NCBI RefSeq assembly: GCF_014646515.1
Contig: NZ_BMNK01000010.1
Location: forward strand, 143,156-207,155
Direction of reading: 5' to 3'
Length of the DNA stretch: 64,000 nucleotides
Source of the DNA: Nonomuraea glycinis
GTDB lineage: Bacteria > Actinomycetota > Actinomycetes > Streptosporangiales > Streptosporangiaceae
A program made the position numbers and the translations under genes. A model generated the notes under the pieces. The model saw only the letters and a program-made list of their open reading frames with translations, made no database searches and had not been told where the DNA came from. Position 1 is the first letter of the stretch, and each line of letters begins with the position of its first letter. Of this stretch, positions 35,469 to 44,310 are shown one piece after another.

Positions 35469-37982
35469 GTGGCGGATAACACTCGCTCCATAGGTGCGCA
35501 GGAGCCGACGGTCTGGGAGAGGGTCCCGAAGCGCAATCCGAACTTCACCGGCCGCGCGGACCTGCTGGCCGAGCTCCGCAAGAGCATCAACACCGTGACC
35601 GCGGTCGTGGCACAACCCCAGGCCCTGCAAGGGCTGGGCGGTGTCGGGAAGACGCAGCTGGCGATCGAGTATGCCTGGCAGTATCGCGCCCACTATGACC
35701 TGGTCTTCTGGATATCCGCAGATCAGCCGATCCTGGTCCCGTCGTCGCTGGCCGCGATGGGCCCTTTCCTCGGCCTGCCTCAGGCGACAGGGACCGAGCA
35801 GGCGACCCAGCAGGTGATTCGTAGCCTGGAGAGCGGGACGCCGTACCGGAAATGGCTGGTGATCTTCGATAATGCCGAGGAGCCTGACGATATCAAGGAC
35901 CTCCTTCCCAGAGGGCCCGGCCATGTTCTGATCACCTCGCGCAACTCACGCTGGAGCGATCACGAGCCCACGATTCAGGTGGACGTGTTCAACCGCGAGG
36001 AAAGCGTGGAATTCTTGCTTAAGCGCCTGGGCAGGTCCATGACCGACGTCCAGGCGAACCAGGTGGCCGACAAGCTCGGCGACCTCCCACTGGCCCTGGA
36101 GCAGGCTGCCGCCCTCCTGGGCCGGACGCTGATGACGGTAGAGGAGTATGTCCGGCTGCTGGACGAACAGACCGGCCGGCTGCTCAGCCTGGAAAAGGCG
36201 CCGACATATCCGCAATCCATGACCGCCGCCTGGCAGATCTCCGTCTCGCAGCTCGAAGATCGGGTCCCCGAGGCAGTGGAACTCTTACGGTGCTGCGCGT
36301 TCTTCGGCCCCGAACCCATTCCTCGGGATGTGTTCCGCCGAGGCGACCTGTCGACCGGCATGCAACTCGAGCACATTCTGTCCGACCCGATAACACTGAC
36401 CAACGCGCTGAGCAATCTGGAGCGATACGCGCTGGTCAAGGTCGAGTCATCGACGCGGACACTGCAGGTCCACCGGCTCAATCAGGCGCTCCTACGGGAC
36501 GAGACGCCTGAGGCGGAACGGCGTGATCTCCGCCACGAAGTGCACCTGCTACTGGCCGGTCCTAAACAGGTCAACCCTGAGGACACCACCAAATGGGCTT
36601 ACTTCGATCAGCTGGCCGCTCATCTGAGCCCGTCGAACGTGGTCGACTGCGACGATCCCAAGGTGCGCGAGTTCGCGCTCAACATCGCGCGATATCTGTA
36701 CGTACGAGGCAGCTACAAGCAGGCACAGGCACTCCTTGAGCAATATATAGAGAAGTGGACCGAGCAGAGCGGTGAGCGTCACGTCGAGGTGCTGGTGGCT
36801 CGTCAGCATCTGGGCAACGTCTACCGGGCGCTGGCCATGTATCGCATGGCCTATGAGATCGACTCGAGCTCCCTGGAGATGATGCGCGCATCCCTGGGCG
36901 AAGAACATTCCGAAACGCTGTGGGCGATGGGCGGTTACGCGGCCACGCTCCGCGGACGTGGTGACTTCCTGCGCGCGCGTGAGGTCGACGAAGTATCCCT
37001 GGAGGCGCATGGGCGTCTTCATGGTCAGGACGATGTGCGAACGTTGCGCACGCGCAACAACCTGGCCATCGATCACGCTCTGGCCAGCGAGTACGACAGA
37101 TCTCAGGCGATGTTGCGCGAGGTCTACAACAGGGCGACCAATGTGGAGGCGGCCGGCAAGCGCTTCCAGCTCCAGGTATGGAGCAACCTGAGCCGGAGCG
37201 TGCGGCTGAGTGGTCAGTTCCAGGTAGCGACTGATCTGAGCGAGGAAGCCTACGCCTATGGCGTGACAGAGCTGGGCGAGGACCACCCCAACACCTTGCT
37301 GGCGGCCAAGGACTACGCGGTCTCCCTGCGCAGGAGCGGCCAGCTGCTGGAAGGTCTGGAGCTGATGCGGGGGACTCGCGTCCGCATGGATCGGCTGTAC
37401 GGCGACGCGCACGCCGACACGATGGCCGCCACCATGGGCCTGTCCAATGCGTTGCGTGCCTCCGGCGGCCTGGACGAGGCCCGGGAGATGGCCGAGCGCG
37501 CGCTTCGGCACTATCCCGAGGTGTTCGGTGACGACCACCCGTTCACCCACGCGTGCAGGACCAATCTCGCCCTGGTGATGCGACTCACGGGAGACGCCGC
37601 CTCCGCGCGGGACATGAACGCCCGAGCCCTGGCCGGTCTCGACGGGCGGGTCGGCTTGGAGCATGACTACGCGGTGACCTGCGCCATCAACCTGCAGAAC
37701 GATCTGGCGACCCTAGGCGAGTTCGACCAGGCGCGGCGGCTGGGCGAGGAGAACTACCGGAGGATCCAGGTCTACTTCACCCCCGAGCATCCCCTGAGCC
37801 TCATCTGCGCGGCCAACCTGAGCCAGGACCTGCGCGAGACCGGCGCCAAGGAGGAGGCCGAGCGCTTGTACGGCGAGACGCTGAAGCGCTTTGAGGTGAT
37901 CATGGGTCGCGACCACCCTGACACCCTCGCGGTGCAGGCGGGGGAGCGGCTCAACTCCGACTTCGACCCGCCGCCCATCTGA
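35469..37982 (+). CDS. fxsT: FxSxx-COOH system NB-ARC/TPR protein (FxsT)
   Basis: 837 residues. Walker A 'GLGGVGKT' (residues about 55-62) and 'KWLVIFDNAEEP' form an NB-ARC ATPase; 'VLITSRNSRWSDHEP' is the sensor strand and 'GDLPLALEQAAALLG' the GLPLA-like motif. From about residue 380 a long TPR array follows, with repeated 'EHSETLWAMGGYAATL'-like units. The opening 'VWERVPKRNPNFTGRADLL' is characteristic of FxsT proteins in FxSxx loci. It is a STAND-type switch whose role in the peptide pathway is unknown. GTG 35469 follows GCGGAGG; an ATG at 35421 is possible. Codon use is less GC-biased than in the core genes. Confidence 0.85.
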   Translation: MADNTRSIGAQEPTVWERVPKRNPNFTGRADLLAELRKSINTVTAVVAQPQALQGLGGVGKTQLAIEYAWQYRAHYDLVFWISADQPILVPSSLAAMGPFLGLPQATGTEQATQQVIRSLESGTPYRKWLVIFDNAEEPDDIKDLLPRGPGHVLITSRNSRWSDHEPTIQVDVFNREESVEFLLKRLGRSMTDVQANQVADKLGDLPLALEQAAALLGRTLMTVEEYVRLLDEQTGRLLSLEKAPTYPQSMTAAWQISVSQLEDRVPEAVELLRCCAFFGPEPIPRDVFRRGDLSTGMQLEHILSDPITLTNALSNLERYALVKVESSTRTLQVHRLNQALLRDETPEAERRDLRHEVHLLLAGPKQVNPEDTTKWAYFDQLAAHLSPSNVVDCDDPKVREFALNIARYLYVRGSYKQAQALLEQYIEKWTEQSGERHVEVLVARQHLGNVYRALAMYRMAYEIDSSSLEMMRASLGEEHSETLWAMGGYAATLRGRGDFLRAREVDEVSLEAHGRLHGQDDVRTLRTRNNLAIDHALASEYDRSQAMLREVYNRATNVEAAGKRFQLQVWSNLSRSVRLSGQFQVATDLSEEAYAYGVTELGEDHPNTLLAAKDYAVSLRRSGQLLEGLELMRGTRVRMDRLYGDAHADTMAATMGLSNALRASGGLDEAREMAERALRHYPEVFGDDHPFTHACRTNLALVMRLTGDAASARDMNARALAGLDGRVGLEHDYAVTCAINLQNDLATLGEFDQARRLGEENYRRIQVYFTPEHPLSLICAANLSQDLRETGAKEEAERLYGETLKRFEVIMGRDHPDTLAVQAGERLNSDFDPPPI

Positions 37983-37996
37983 CCCGCCGGCGCCGG

Positions 37997-39274
37997 TCAG
38001 GACGTGTTGGCCCGGCTCCACTCCTGCCGATGGTGTTCGGACTGGAGGCGAGCCTGGGCGGCGGCGGCCGGCGTCACCGGTTCGGCCTGCCAGCGGCCGA
38101 GGGTGTCACGCAGCATGGCCACGAAGTGCGTTCCGGCCTCGGTGAGCCCGCCGCTGTCCAGGAGCGTGCCGGTGACCTGGTGGGCGGCCTCGCGCCAGCG
38201 GGAGAACTCCACCTGGGCGTACAGGCCGAGCGCGCTGTCCTCGGTGTGCCGCCGCCAGAACCCGGCCAGGCCGGCGTGCGCGTACGCGCCGTGCAGGAGG
38301 CCGAACAGGGGGCGCGGATCCGGGCGCCAGGGCGCGTAGTAGCGGCGTCCGTCGTCGCGGCCGATCAGCTCGACCACCTCCGACAGCGCGTTCAGTTTGG
38401 CGTGCTGGAGCTCGTGCGCGAGGGTGACCGCCATGCCCGGCCCGTCGACGGGGTCGGAGAGCGCGATCGTGCCGAACGTGTCGCGGGCGGACGCGCTGTG
38501 CTGATCTCGCGTCGGGGTCACGATCGGCGTGAGCACCGACACCACGGCGGCGATCTCCTCGGCCACGTCCTGGTGGTGCGTCGTCAGGGTGTCCCAGGCC
38601 TCGCGCAGGCATGCGGTCCACCTCTGGCGGCGCTCGTCGGTGAGCCGCCCGTCGACGTCGGCACCGGGCCAGCGGTACGGGTCGAGGTCGTCGATCGTCA
38701 GCTCGGGATCGTCGAGCGGGCGGTGCAACACCTGCCAGCCATGGTGATCACGCTGTGCGGAGACCGGATGGACGCGGCCGCCGAGGTGGAGTTCGGCGCC
38801 GCCGTCGACCGGTTCCACGGTTGCCTCCACCACCCGGGACGTGCCGCCGGGCAGACGTACGCGACCCAGCGAGGGCAGCATGAGCTCGCCGTCACTCAGC
38901 GGGACCAGGAGGCGGCAGGAGGTGCCGGCGCGAACGGAGGCGGCCAGCGCGACCGCGGTCAGCCGGCCGGGTTCGCCGCCACCCGCGGCCACCGACCGGC
39001 AGGCGCGCAGCACCCACGCGCCGACCGCCGGATACCTGAGACAGCGGTCGACCTCCTCGGGGGAGCACTCCTCCAGCTCCGACAGCGCATCGTAGGCCTG
39101 GGCCACGAGCTCGGCGTCCGGGTGCCGGCGGCTCTCGTCCACGAGATGCCGCACCAGCAGGCGGTTCTTGCTCGCCTGCGCGGCGCACAACTCGGCCACC
39201 GCCTCGGCGCCGCCGCCGCTCGTGGCCAGCCCGGAGAACGCGGCGCCGGAGACACGATGGAAGGGTTGGCTCAT
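37997..39274 (-). CDS. HExxH-motif peptide-modifying protein (aKG-HExxH type)
   Basis: 425 residues. The motif 'TLAHELQHAKLNAL' places H-E-L-Q-H at about residue 287. Proteins of this family are encoded beside, or fused to, FxsB-like radical SAM enzymes, and members have been described as iron/2-oxoglutarate-dependent peptide beta-hydroxylases. In many FxsB relatives the HExxH part is a fused, sometimes inactivated, extension; here it is a separate gene with an intact motif, its ATG overlapping the fxsB stop by 4 bases. Likely role: hydroxylation of the FxsA core. Confidence 0.8.
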   Translation of the reverse strand: MSQPFHRVSGAAFSGLATSGGGAEAVAELCAAQASKNRLLVRHLVDESRRHPDAELVAQAYDALSELEECSPEEVDRCLRYPAVGAWVLRACRSVAAGGGEPGRLTAVALAASVRAGTSCRLLVPLSDGELMLPSLGRVRLPGGTSRVVEATVEPVDGGAELHLGGRVHPVSAQRDHHGWQVLHRPLDDPELTIDDLDPYRWPGADVDGRLTDERRQRWTACLREAWDTLTTHHQDVAEEIAAVVSVLTPIVTPTRDQHSASARDTFGTIALSDPVDGPGMAVTLAHELQHAKLNALSEVVELIGRDDGRRYYAPWRPDPRPLFGLLHGAYAHAGLAGFWRRHTEDSALGLYAQVEFSRWREAAHQVTGTLLDSGGLTEAGTHFVAMLRDTLGRWQAEPVTPAAAAQARLQSEHHRQEWSRANTS

Positions 39275-40533
39275 CGTGTTCCTCGCAGCCGTGCCAGGTC
39301 CGGCTCGCATCTGGCCCTGATGTACGTGATCAACCGGTACAGGTCCGGGCAGTAGATCGAAGGCTCGGCGAAGCCGGCTGCCGGGCTGTAGCGGTGCGCG
39401 TAGAGCCCGCCTCCGCAGGTGGACATGATGGCGCAGTCGCGGCAGGCGGGGGAGAGCGCCAGCTCGCCGATCTGCCGGGCCACGATCGACGGGTGCAGCA
39501 GGGCCCGGTCCAGGGAGTCGGTGAGCACGTGCAGCCGGGTCATGGCGGCGCCCTGATAGGTGCTCTTCAGGATGTCCGATTGCTCGATGCTGCCGTCGGT
39601 CTCGATCACCACCATGCGCACCGGGGACAGCCCCACCGCCTCGGCCCGTGACGGGCTGCCCAGCAGCAGGCGCAGGATCTCCTGGAACAGGCGGATCTCG
39701 GTCTGCAGGACAGGACTTTCATACCAGCGGTCGAAGATGGGGATCAACCAGTCGGCGTACGGTGTCTCGGGCGAGCCGGGGTCGCGGAAGGGTGGCGGCG
39801 TCGCCCAGTTGCCGTGCGGCAACAGGAAGTCGATCGCGGGCGGGTCGAAGCCGAGCAGCGCCTCGTACGTCCGCAGGGGGTCGTTGCGCACGTCGATCGT
39901 GCACAGCAGCCCGCTGAACAGGTGGTGGTACCTCCCCGAGGTCAGCCTGGTCAGCGACTCGCTGACCAGCGCATGGCTGCCGCGGCCGTCGGCGAAGCGG
40001 CGGTGGCGATCCTGGCCTTCCTCGTCGCCGTCGAGGCTCACCCCGACGCGGATCTCCAGGGACTCGAACAGGCGCAGGAACGACGGGTCGAGCCGCAGGC
40101 CGTTGGTCTGCACGTGGACGTTGACCCGGGTGCCGGTGGCCACCGCGCCCCTGATGCCGCAGACCAGGCGAGAGATGAGGTCGGGGCCCGCCAGCAACGG
40201 CTCACCGCCGTGCAGAACGACGTCGATCTCAGCGAGATCGTGCTGGTTCGCGTGCTCCGCTACGCGCTCGATCGCGCGGTCCGCGATGGCGTCCGACATT
40301 CTGCGGGGTTGGTCGCGCCAGCTCTGGTCCGCCATCTCGTAGACGTAGCAATGGCGGCAGGCGAGGTCGCATCGACTGTGAATCTTCAGGATGAACTGCT
40401 GGAAGGCGAGCGGCTCCCAGCCGCTCGCCAGCAGCGCTTCGACGTCGAGAAATGCCGGGAACCCCTGAGTGAGCAGCGGATCCGAATCAGGGCTCCCCAA
40501 CAACGGCCACCCCTTATGTGTCACGCGACCCAT
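39271..40533 (-). CDS. fxsB: FxsB cyclophane-forming radical SAM/SPASM maturase
   Basis: 420 residues. 'HSRCDLACRHCYVYE' gives the C-x3-C-x2-C iron-sulfur site (Cys55, 59, 62) for SAM cleavage; 'VVLHGGEPLLAG' and 'VHVQTNGL' are the GGE and ribose motifs. The SPASM domain shows 'CRDCAIMSTCGGGLYAHRY' and a later 'YCPDL' for auxiliary clusters. FxsB enzymes form an aryl-to-beta-carbon link in the FxS motif of FxsA. Co-transcription with the upstream NTPase genes is likely (65-base gap); translation is coupled to the HExxH gene downstream. Confidence 0.88.
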   Translation of the reverse strand: MGRVTHKGWPLLGSPDSDPLLTQGFPAFLDVEALLASGWEPLAFQQFILKIHSRCDLACRHCYVYEMADQSWRDQPRRMSDAIADRAIERVAEHANQHDLAEIDVVLHGGEPLLAGPDLISRLVCGIRGAVATGTRVNVHVQTNGLRLDPSFLRLFESLEIRVGVSLDGDEEGQDRHRRFADGRGSHALVSESLTRLTSGRYHHLFSGLLCTIDVRNDPLRTYEALLGFDPPAIDFLLPHGNWATPPPFRDPGSPETPYADWLIPIFDRWYESPVLQTEIRLFQEILRLLLGSPSRAEAVGLSPVRMVVIETDGSIEQSDILKSTYQGAAMTRLHVLTDSLDRALLHPSIVARQIGELALSPACRDCAIMSTCGGGLYAHRYSPAAGFAEPSIYCPDLYRLITYIRARCEPDLARLRGTR

Positions 40534-40598
40534 CGCATGGATGCGCTACATCCCCGTCCCTATTTCTCATGCCTGTAGCAGCAAGTCAAGATTTATGG

Positions 40599-43325
40599 TT
40601 ATTCGGGGGGATTTTCTGTGTGATAAAGCATCTCCTCAAAGAGGAGATACAACTCGTCGATCGCGGATATGAGAGGAAGCCAGTCATAGGTGCCCAGCCC
40701 GTCCGGCTCGAAAGGTGACAGCACCCGCGCGGCGGCTCTCAGCTCGTTCCGGGGAAAGTCGATCTCGTCGAAGCGGCCACGACGAAAGGCCTGCGCGAGT
40801 GGGTGGTTCGACCCGCGTACGCCGATCGCCGCCAGCACCGACTCGGCCGGGTGCCCGGACAGGGCGCCGTCGGCCAGCGTGAGTGCCTGCGGATTGGCCA
40901 GCGCCACGATGATGCGCAACTCCGGGGGCAGGTCCCGCAGCGAGCGCGGCGGCCGATCGGACTCGGCATGCCGCTGCCTGCGCGCCAGGAGCAACAGCGC
41001 CTCGGGAATCCGCTCCCGCAGGGCACGCTGCACGTCTGTGACGCAGTCGACCGGAGTCCGCTCCGACACGGCCAGACGACGCCCGATCGCCTGCCGTACG
41101 AGAGCGAGCGGTTCGGTCAGCATGGCCTGCGTCAGCGGCCGGTAGTTCTCGTCGGGGTCCTCTTTGAGGGCGTAGGCGTAACGGCCGACCGGGTCGGCGG
41201 CGTGCGGGTCGGCGTAAGCGCGCAGTCCACGGGCGAGCACGTCAAGATCACGCCGGTTCTCCAGAGGCGCCCCGGCCCGGTGCACGACCACGGCGCCGCG
41301 CGATCGTCCGAGGAGGACGGCTGCGCCGCCCGCGCCGACGGCACCGGCCGCGCCGACGACCGCGGCCCAGGGCACCGCCGACAGCGCGGCCACCACGGAG
41401 ATCGCGCCCAGGAGCACCGCCGTGACTCCGGCCGCGGCCTGCGTCGTGAAGCGCCTGCGGCGCTCGCGCATGACGTCCGCACGGGCCCTGCGGAACTCCG
41501 CCCAGTCGGCCTCGGCGCGCGCGTTCCTGGCCTGGGCGATGCGGTCGGTCAGCTCCGCGCGCCGGATCGGCCAGTCGGACGGCGGCCTCGCCTCCTCGCG
41601 TTCCAGCCGCTCAGCCACGTCGGCCAGGTCGCGTCTGAGCATCGCGGCCTCGCTCCGGCTCTTGGAGCCCAGCTCCTCCAGCTTCGCGTTCAGCGTCCGG
41701 AGAGTCTCGTGAAAGGCGCCGGGCTCCACCGGCAGACGCTCCCCAGCGGCGATCTCCCGTACGAGCTCCTCCAGCTCGCGGGAGAACGCGGCGGAGCCAT
41801 CGGCCACCAGAACCCGCACCGCCTCGCGCAGGCCGGCCAGCACCGGCGGACTCACGTACCCGGTGACCAGGATCGCCGTGTACATCGGCCGCCCGGCGCG
41901 CCGCGCGTGCTCGACCAGATCCACTATCTCCAGAGCGTTGGCCACTTCGTGGTCGTAGAAGACGGCCTCGCTCAGCCTGATCAGAGCACGCGGGGATCGC
42001 CGATCGGGTATCAGGAACTCCGGCGGCCGCCCGGTCTTGTCCACCCGTTCGGCCGGCAGTCCCGCGGCGACCAGCGCGTTCTCCACGATCGTCGCGAGGC
42101 CGGCGAGGCCGGGGGAGCGACTGTGGCGCGCGGTCGCGGTCGCGACCAGTTCGGCGTCGATGTCGGACGACGGCGCCGCGGCGTCGAAACTCGCCCAGCT
42201 CAACTGGAGCAGGTGGCGGATGTTGCCGCCGCTGCGGCGCAGGAGCTCCAGCAGGCCGGATTCGGTGAAGGGCTCGATGCCGTCGGCGGGGTGCTTCCGT
42301 GCGGTGTTGATGTACACGCGGAGCACCAGCTCCGCCTCGTCAGGGCTGAGCGGTCGCAGGTGGTGATCACCGGTGCCGATGCGGTCGCGCAGGTCGGGCG
42401 GCAGGTGCTCCCAGCCCGCCTCGCTCGACAGCAGGAGCAGCATCCCCTGGGCGCCGGGGATCATCTCGACCAGCGCCTGCAGCAGCTTGACGTTGGCGCC
42501 CACCGGGGCGCCGTCCTCGAGCAGGAACTTCTCGCACTGGTCGAGGACCAGGACGAACGGGCGCCCGCTTCTGGTCACCAGCGTCGCCAGCACCTGCAGC
42601 CCGTAGCGGCACGTCACCGGATCGTCGATCCGGCCGCTGACACCGAGCGCGCGGGAGTCGTCCGGGTCGATCGGCCGCCCGCACAACCAGTCGTAGGCCG
42701 CGGTGGAGAACTCCGGGCGGAGCAGGTACGACAGCGCCCGCTCGAAGTGCTGGCCGTTGCCGGCGACGGCGGAGATCTCCTTGGCCTGCTCCTCGAGCAC
42801 TTCCCCCAGCTCCACCTGGTGCGCGCCGAACAGGTCGTACACGCGGGTGGGGTCGTCCGCGACCGCGGACAGGATCGCGTCCTGCCGGGAACGGCCACCC
42901 GCCTGCCCTGCCCGGTCGCCGGCGAGCGTGCCGAGATAGCGCAGGCTGAGGTCGGTGAGCAGGCTCTGCGACAACTGGGGGATCAGGCGGCGGTAGGCGA
43001 GGACGAAATCGTCCTCCTGGAACTTCAGATAGAGCTGGACCGCCTGGGGCCGCGCGTCGTTGACGAACGCCATCATGTGCCGGGCCGCGTGCGTCTTGCC
43101 CACGCCGTGCGCGCCGTACAACCAGCCGATTCCGCCGCGGCTGATCTCGTCGTTGCCGAACTCACGCAGATAGTCCGAGACGCGGCGCTCGGCCGCGCGC
43201 ACCCCGGGAAGGAGCACGGTGGGGATGCCCTGTGCCCACGCACGGAGGAAGTCGGGAAGTGAGGTCTCCTCGGCGATGGAGGTGCCGCGCGCCGGGAAGG
43301 GGTTGCGGGCCGGGTACTCAGCCAT
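40599..43325 (-). CDS. Large membrane-anchored P-loop NTPase
   Basis: 908 residues. Walker A 'GAHGVGKTH' (residues 71-79) and Walker B 'FVLVLDQCEKFLLE' (around 270) show an AAA/STAND-like ATPase; 'GMLLLLSSEAGWEHL' is the following sensor strand and 'RSGGNIRHLLQLSW' a winged-helix-like lid. After a charged helical part (about 530-640, probable coiled coil) come two close hydrophobic spans near residues 652-695, which would anchor it with both ends in the cytoplasm. The remaining ~210 residues are soluble and unrecognised. Its start overlaps the previous gene's end by 8 bases. I know no named family for the full length. Confidence 0.75.
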   Translation of the reverse strand: MAEYPARNPFPARGTSIAEETSLPDFLRAWAQGIPTVLLPGVRAAERRVSDYLREFGNDEISRGGIGWLYGAHGVGKTHAARHMMAFVNDARPQAVQLYLKFQEDDFVLAYRRLIPQLSQSLLTDLSLRYLGTLAGDRAGQAGGRSRQDAILSAVADDPTRVYDLFGAHQVELGEVLEEQAKEISAVAGNGQHFERALSYLLRPEFSTAAYDWLCGRPIDPDDSRALGVSGRIDDPVTCRYGLQVLATLVTRSGRPFVLVLDQCEKFLLEDGAPVGANVKLLQALVEMIPGAQGMLLLLSSEAGWEHLPPDLRDRIGTGDHHLRPLSPDEAELVLRVYINTARKHPADGIEPFTESGLLELLRRSGGNIRHLLQLSWASFDAAAPSSDIDAELVATATARHSRSPGLAGLATIVENALVAAGLPAERVDKTGRPPEFLIPDRRSPRALIRLSEAVFYDHEVANALEIVDLVEHARRAGRPMYTAILVTGYVSPPVLAGLREAVRVLVADGSAAFSRELEELVREIAAGERLPVEPGAFHETLRTLNAKLEELGSKSRSEAAMLRRDLADVAERLEREEARPPSDWPIRRAELTDRIAQARNARAEADWAEFRRARADVMRERRRRFTTQAAAGVTAVLLGAISVVAALSAVPWAAVVGAAGAVGAGGAAVLLGRSRGAVVVHRAGAPLENRRDLDVLARGLRAYADPHAADPVGRYAYALKEDPDENYRPLTQAMLTEPLALVRQAIGRRLAVSERTPVDCVTDVQRALRERIPEALLLLARRQRHAESDRPPRSLRDLPPELRIIVALANPQALTLADGALSGHPAESVLAAIGVRGSNHPLAQAFRRGRFDEIDFPRNELRAAARVLSPFEPDGLGTYDWLPLISAIDELYLLFEEMLYHTENPPE

Positions 43326-44307
43326 CGATGCCGTCCAGCTTGTTCCACTTGTCGCGCTGCCACAGCTTCAGCCGTATCCAGAGTTCGTGGATGCGCAGGT
43401 CGTCGGTCGGCCAGGGCTCGTCTCGCTCGTATTCGCTGAGCCGGAGGTCCAGCAGGATCTCAAGGTGCCGCAGGGCCTGGCCGATCGTGTACGAGCGGGC
43501 GCCGAAGACCTTCTGGATCCCCTCAGAATCGAAGGGGGTGGGGGAGGTGCCGTTCCAGCGGTCGGTGGCCAGGGCCGCGATCTGCCTCGGAGTCAGCGCG
43601 TTCAGATCGCAGACGTGCCCCTGTTTGCCGAACGCCTGCCGGTCGGCCTCGGTGAGCTGCACGGTGTTGGCGTGCTGATAGTCGTCGACGGTGAACACCA
43701 CGACCGTGCTGGTGTTCTCGAACACTCGCTGGGCCAGGGGGATCAGCCGTTTGTCCGGCACGCCTTCGTACCGGATGCCGAAACCCGCCTCGCGGGAGGC
43801 GCACTCCCGGGCGGTGGACTCCGCGATCTCCTGCAGGTCGTACTCGTTCAGCGGGACCATGCGCCCCTTCTGGCTGAGCTCGGCGAACCAGTCGCCCAAC
43901 TCCCGCGAGATCGGGATCTGGTGTCCCTTCATCTTGTTCCGCAGCGAGAGCAGGGTGGAGCACAGCACCGCGTAGGAGTCGTGCGTCATGTCACCGCGCT
44001 CCGCGCCGTGGGCCAGGAAGGTGAACTCCGGTGCATGCGCCGCCGCGGCCTGCCGGTAGAGGTGCATCACGTGATTGGCCAGCGTGGTCCGCCCGCTGTT
44101 GCCCACGCCGACGATCAGGAAAAAGGCCGGCCTTTTCTCCTTGATCGCCTGCTCCACGACCGCCTGGATCATCGCCAGCCGGATGAACCCCTCCAGCTCG
44201 AGAATGAGCTCGCAGTCGGACGGGGAAAGGAGGGGATCCAGTGGGCGACCGGCGTAGGGATTGCCGGACGGCAGGCCGTACAGCTCGTAACGGTCTTCGC
44301 CGAACAT
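43318..44307 (-). CDS. P-loop NTPase-like protein with degenerate Walker A
   Basis: 329 residues. The nucleotide loop reads 'GVGNSGRTTLA' (residues 67-77): the layout is GxxxxGKT but the essential Lys is Arg73. 'TVVVFTVDDYQHAN' is a good Walker B. The remainder is alpha-helical with no other motif I recognise. Loss of the P-loop Lys usually abolishes hydrolysis, so it may be a pseudo-ATPase partner of its neighbours. It starts 3 bases after the KAP gene and overlaps the 908-residue gene by 8 bases, so all three are made together. Confidence 0.7.
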   Translation of the reverse strand: MFGEDRYELYGLPSGNPYAGRPLDPLLSPSDCELILELEGFIRLAMIQAVVEQAIKEKRPAFFLIVGVGNSGRTTLANHVMHLYRQAAAAHAPEFTFLAHGAERGDMTHDSYAVLCSTLLSLRNKMKGHQIPISRELGDWFAELSQKGRMVPLNEYDLQEIAESTARECASREAGFGIRYEGVPDKRLIPLAQRVFENTSTVVVFTVDDYQHANTVQLTEADRQAFGKQGHVCDLNALTPRQIAALATDRWNGTSPTPFDSEGIQKVFGARSYTIGQALRHLEILLDLRLSEYERDEPWPTDDLRIHELWIRLKLWQRDKWNKLDGIDG

Positions 44308-44310
44308 CCC

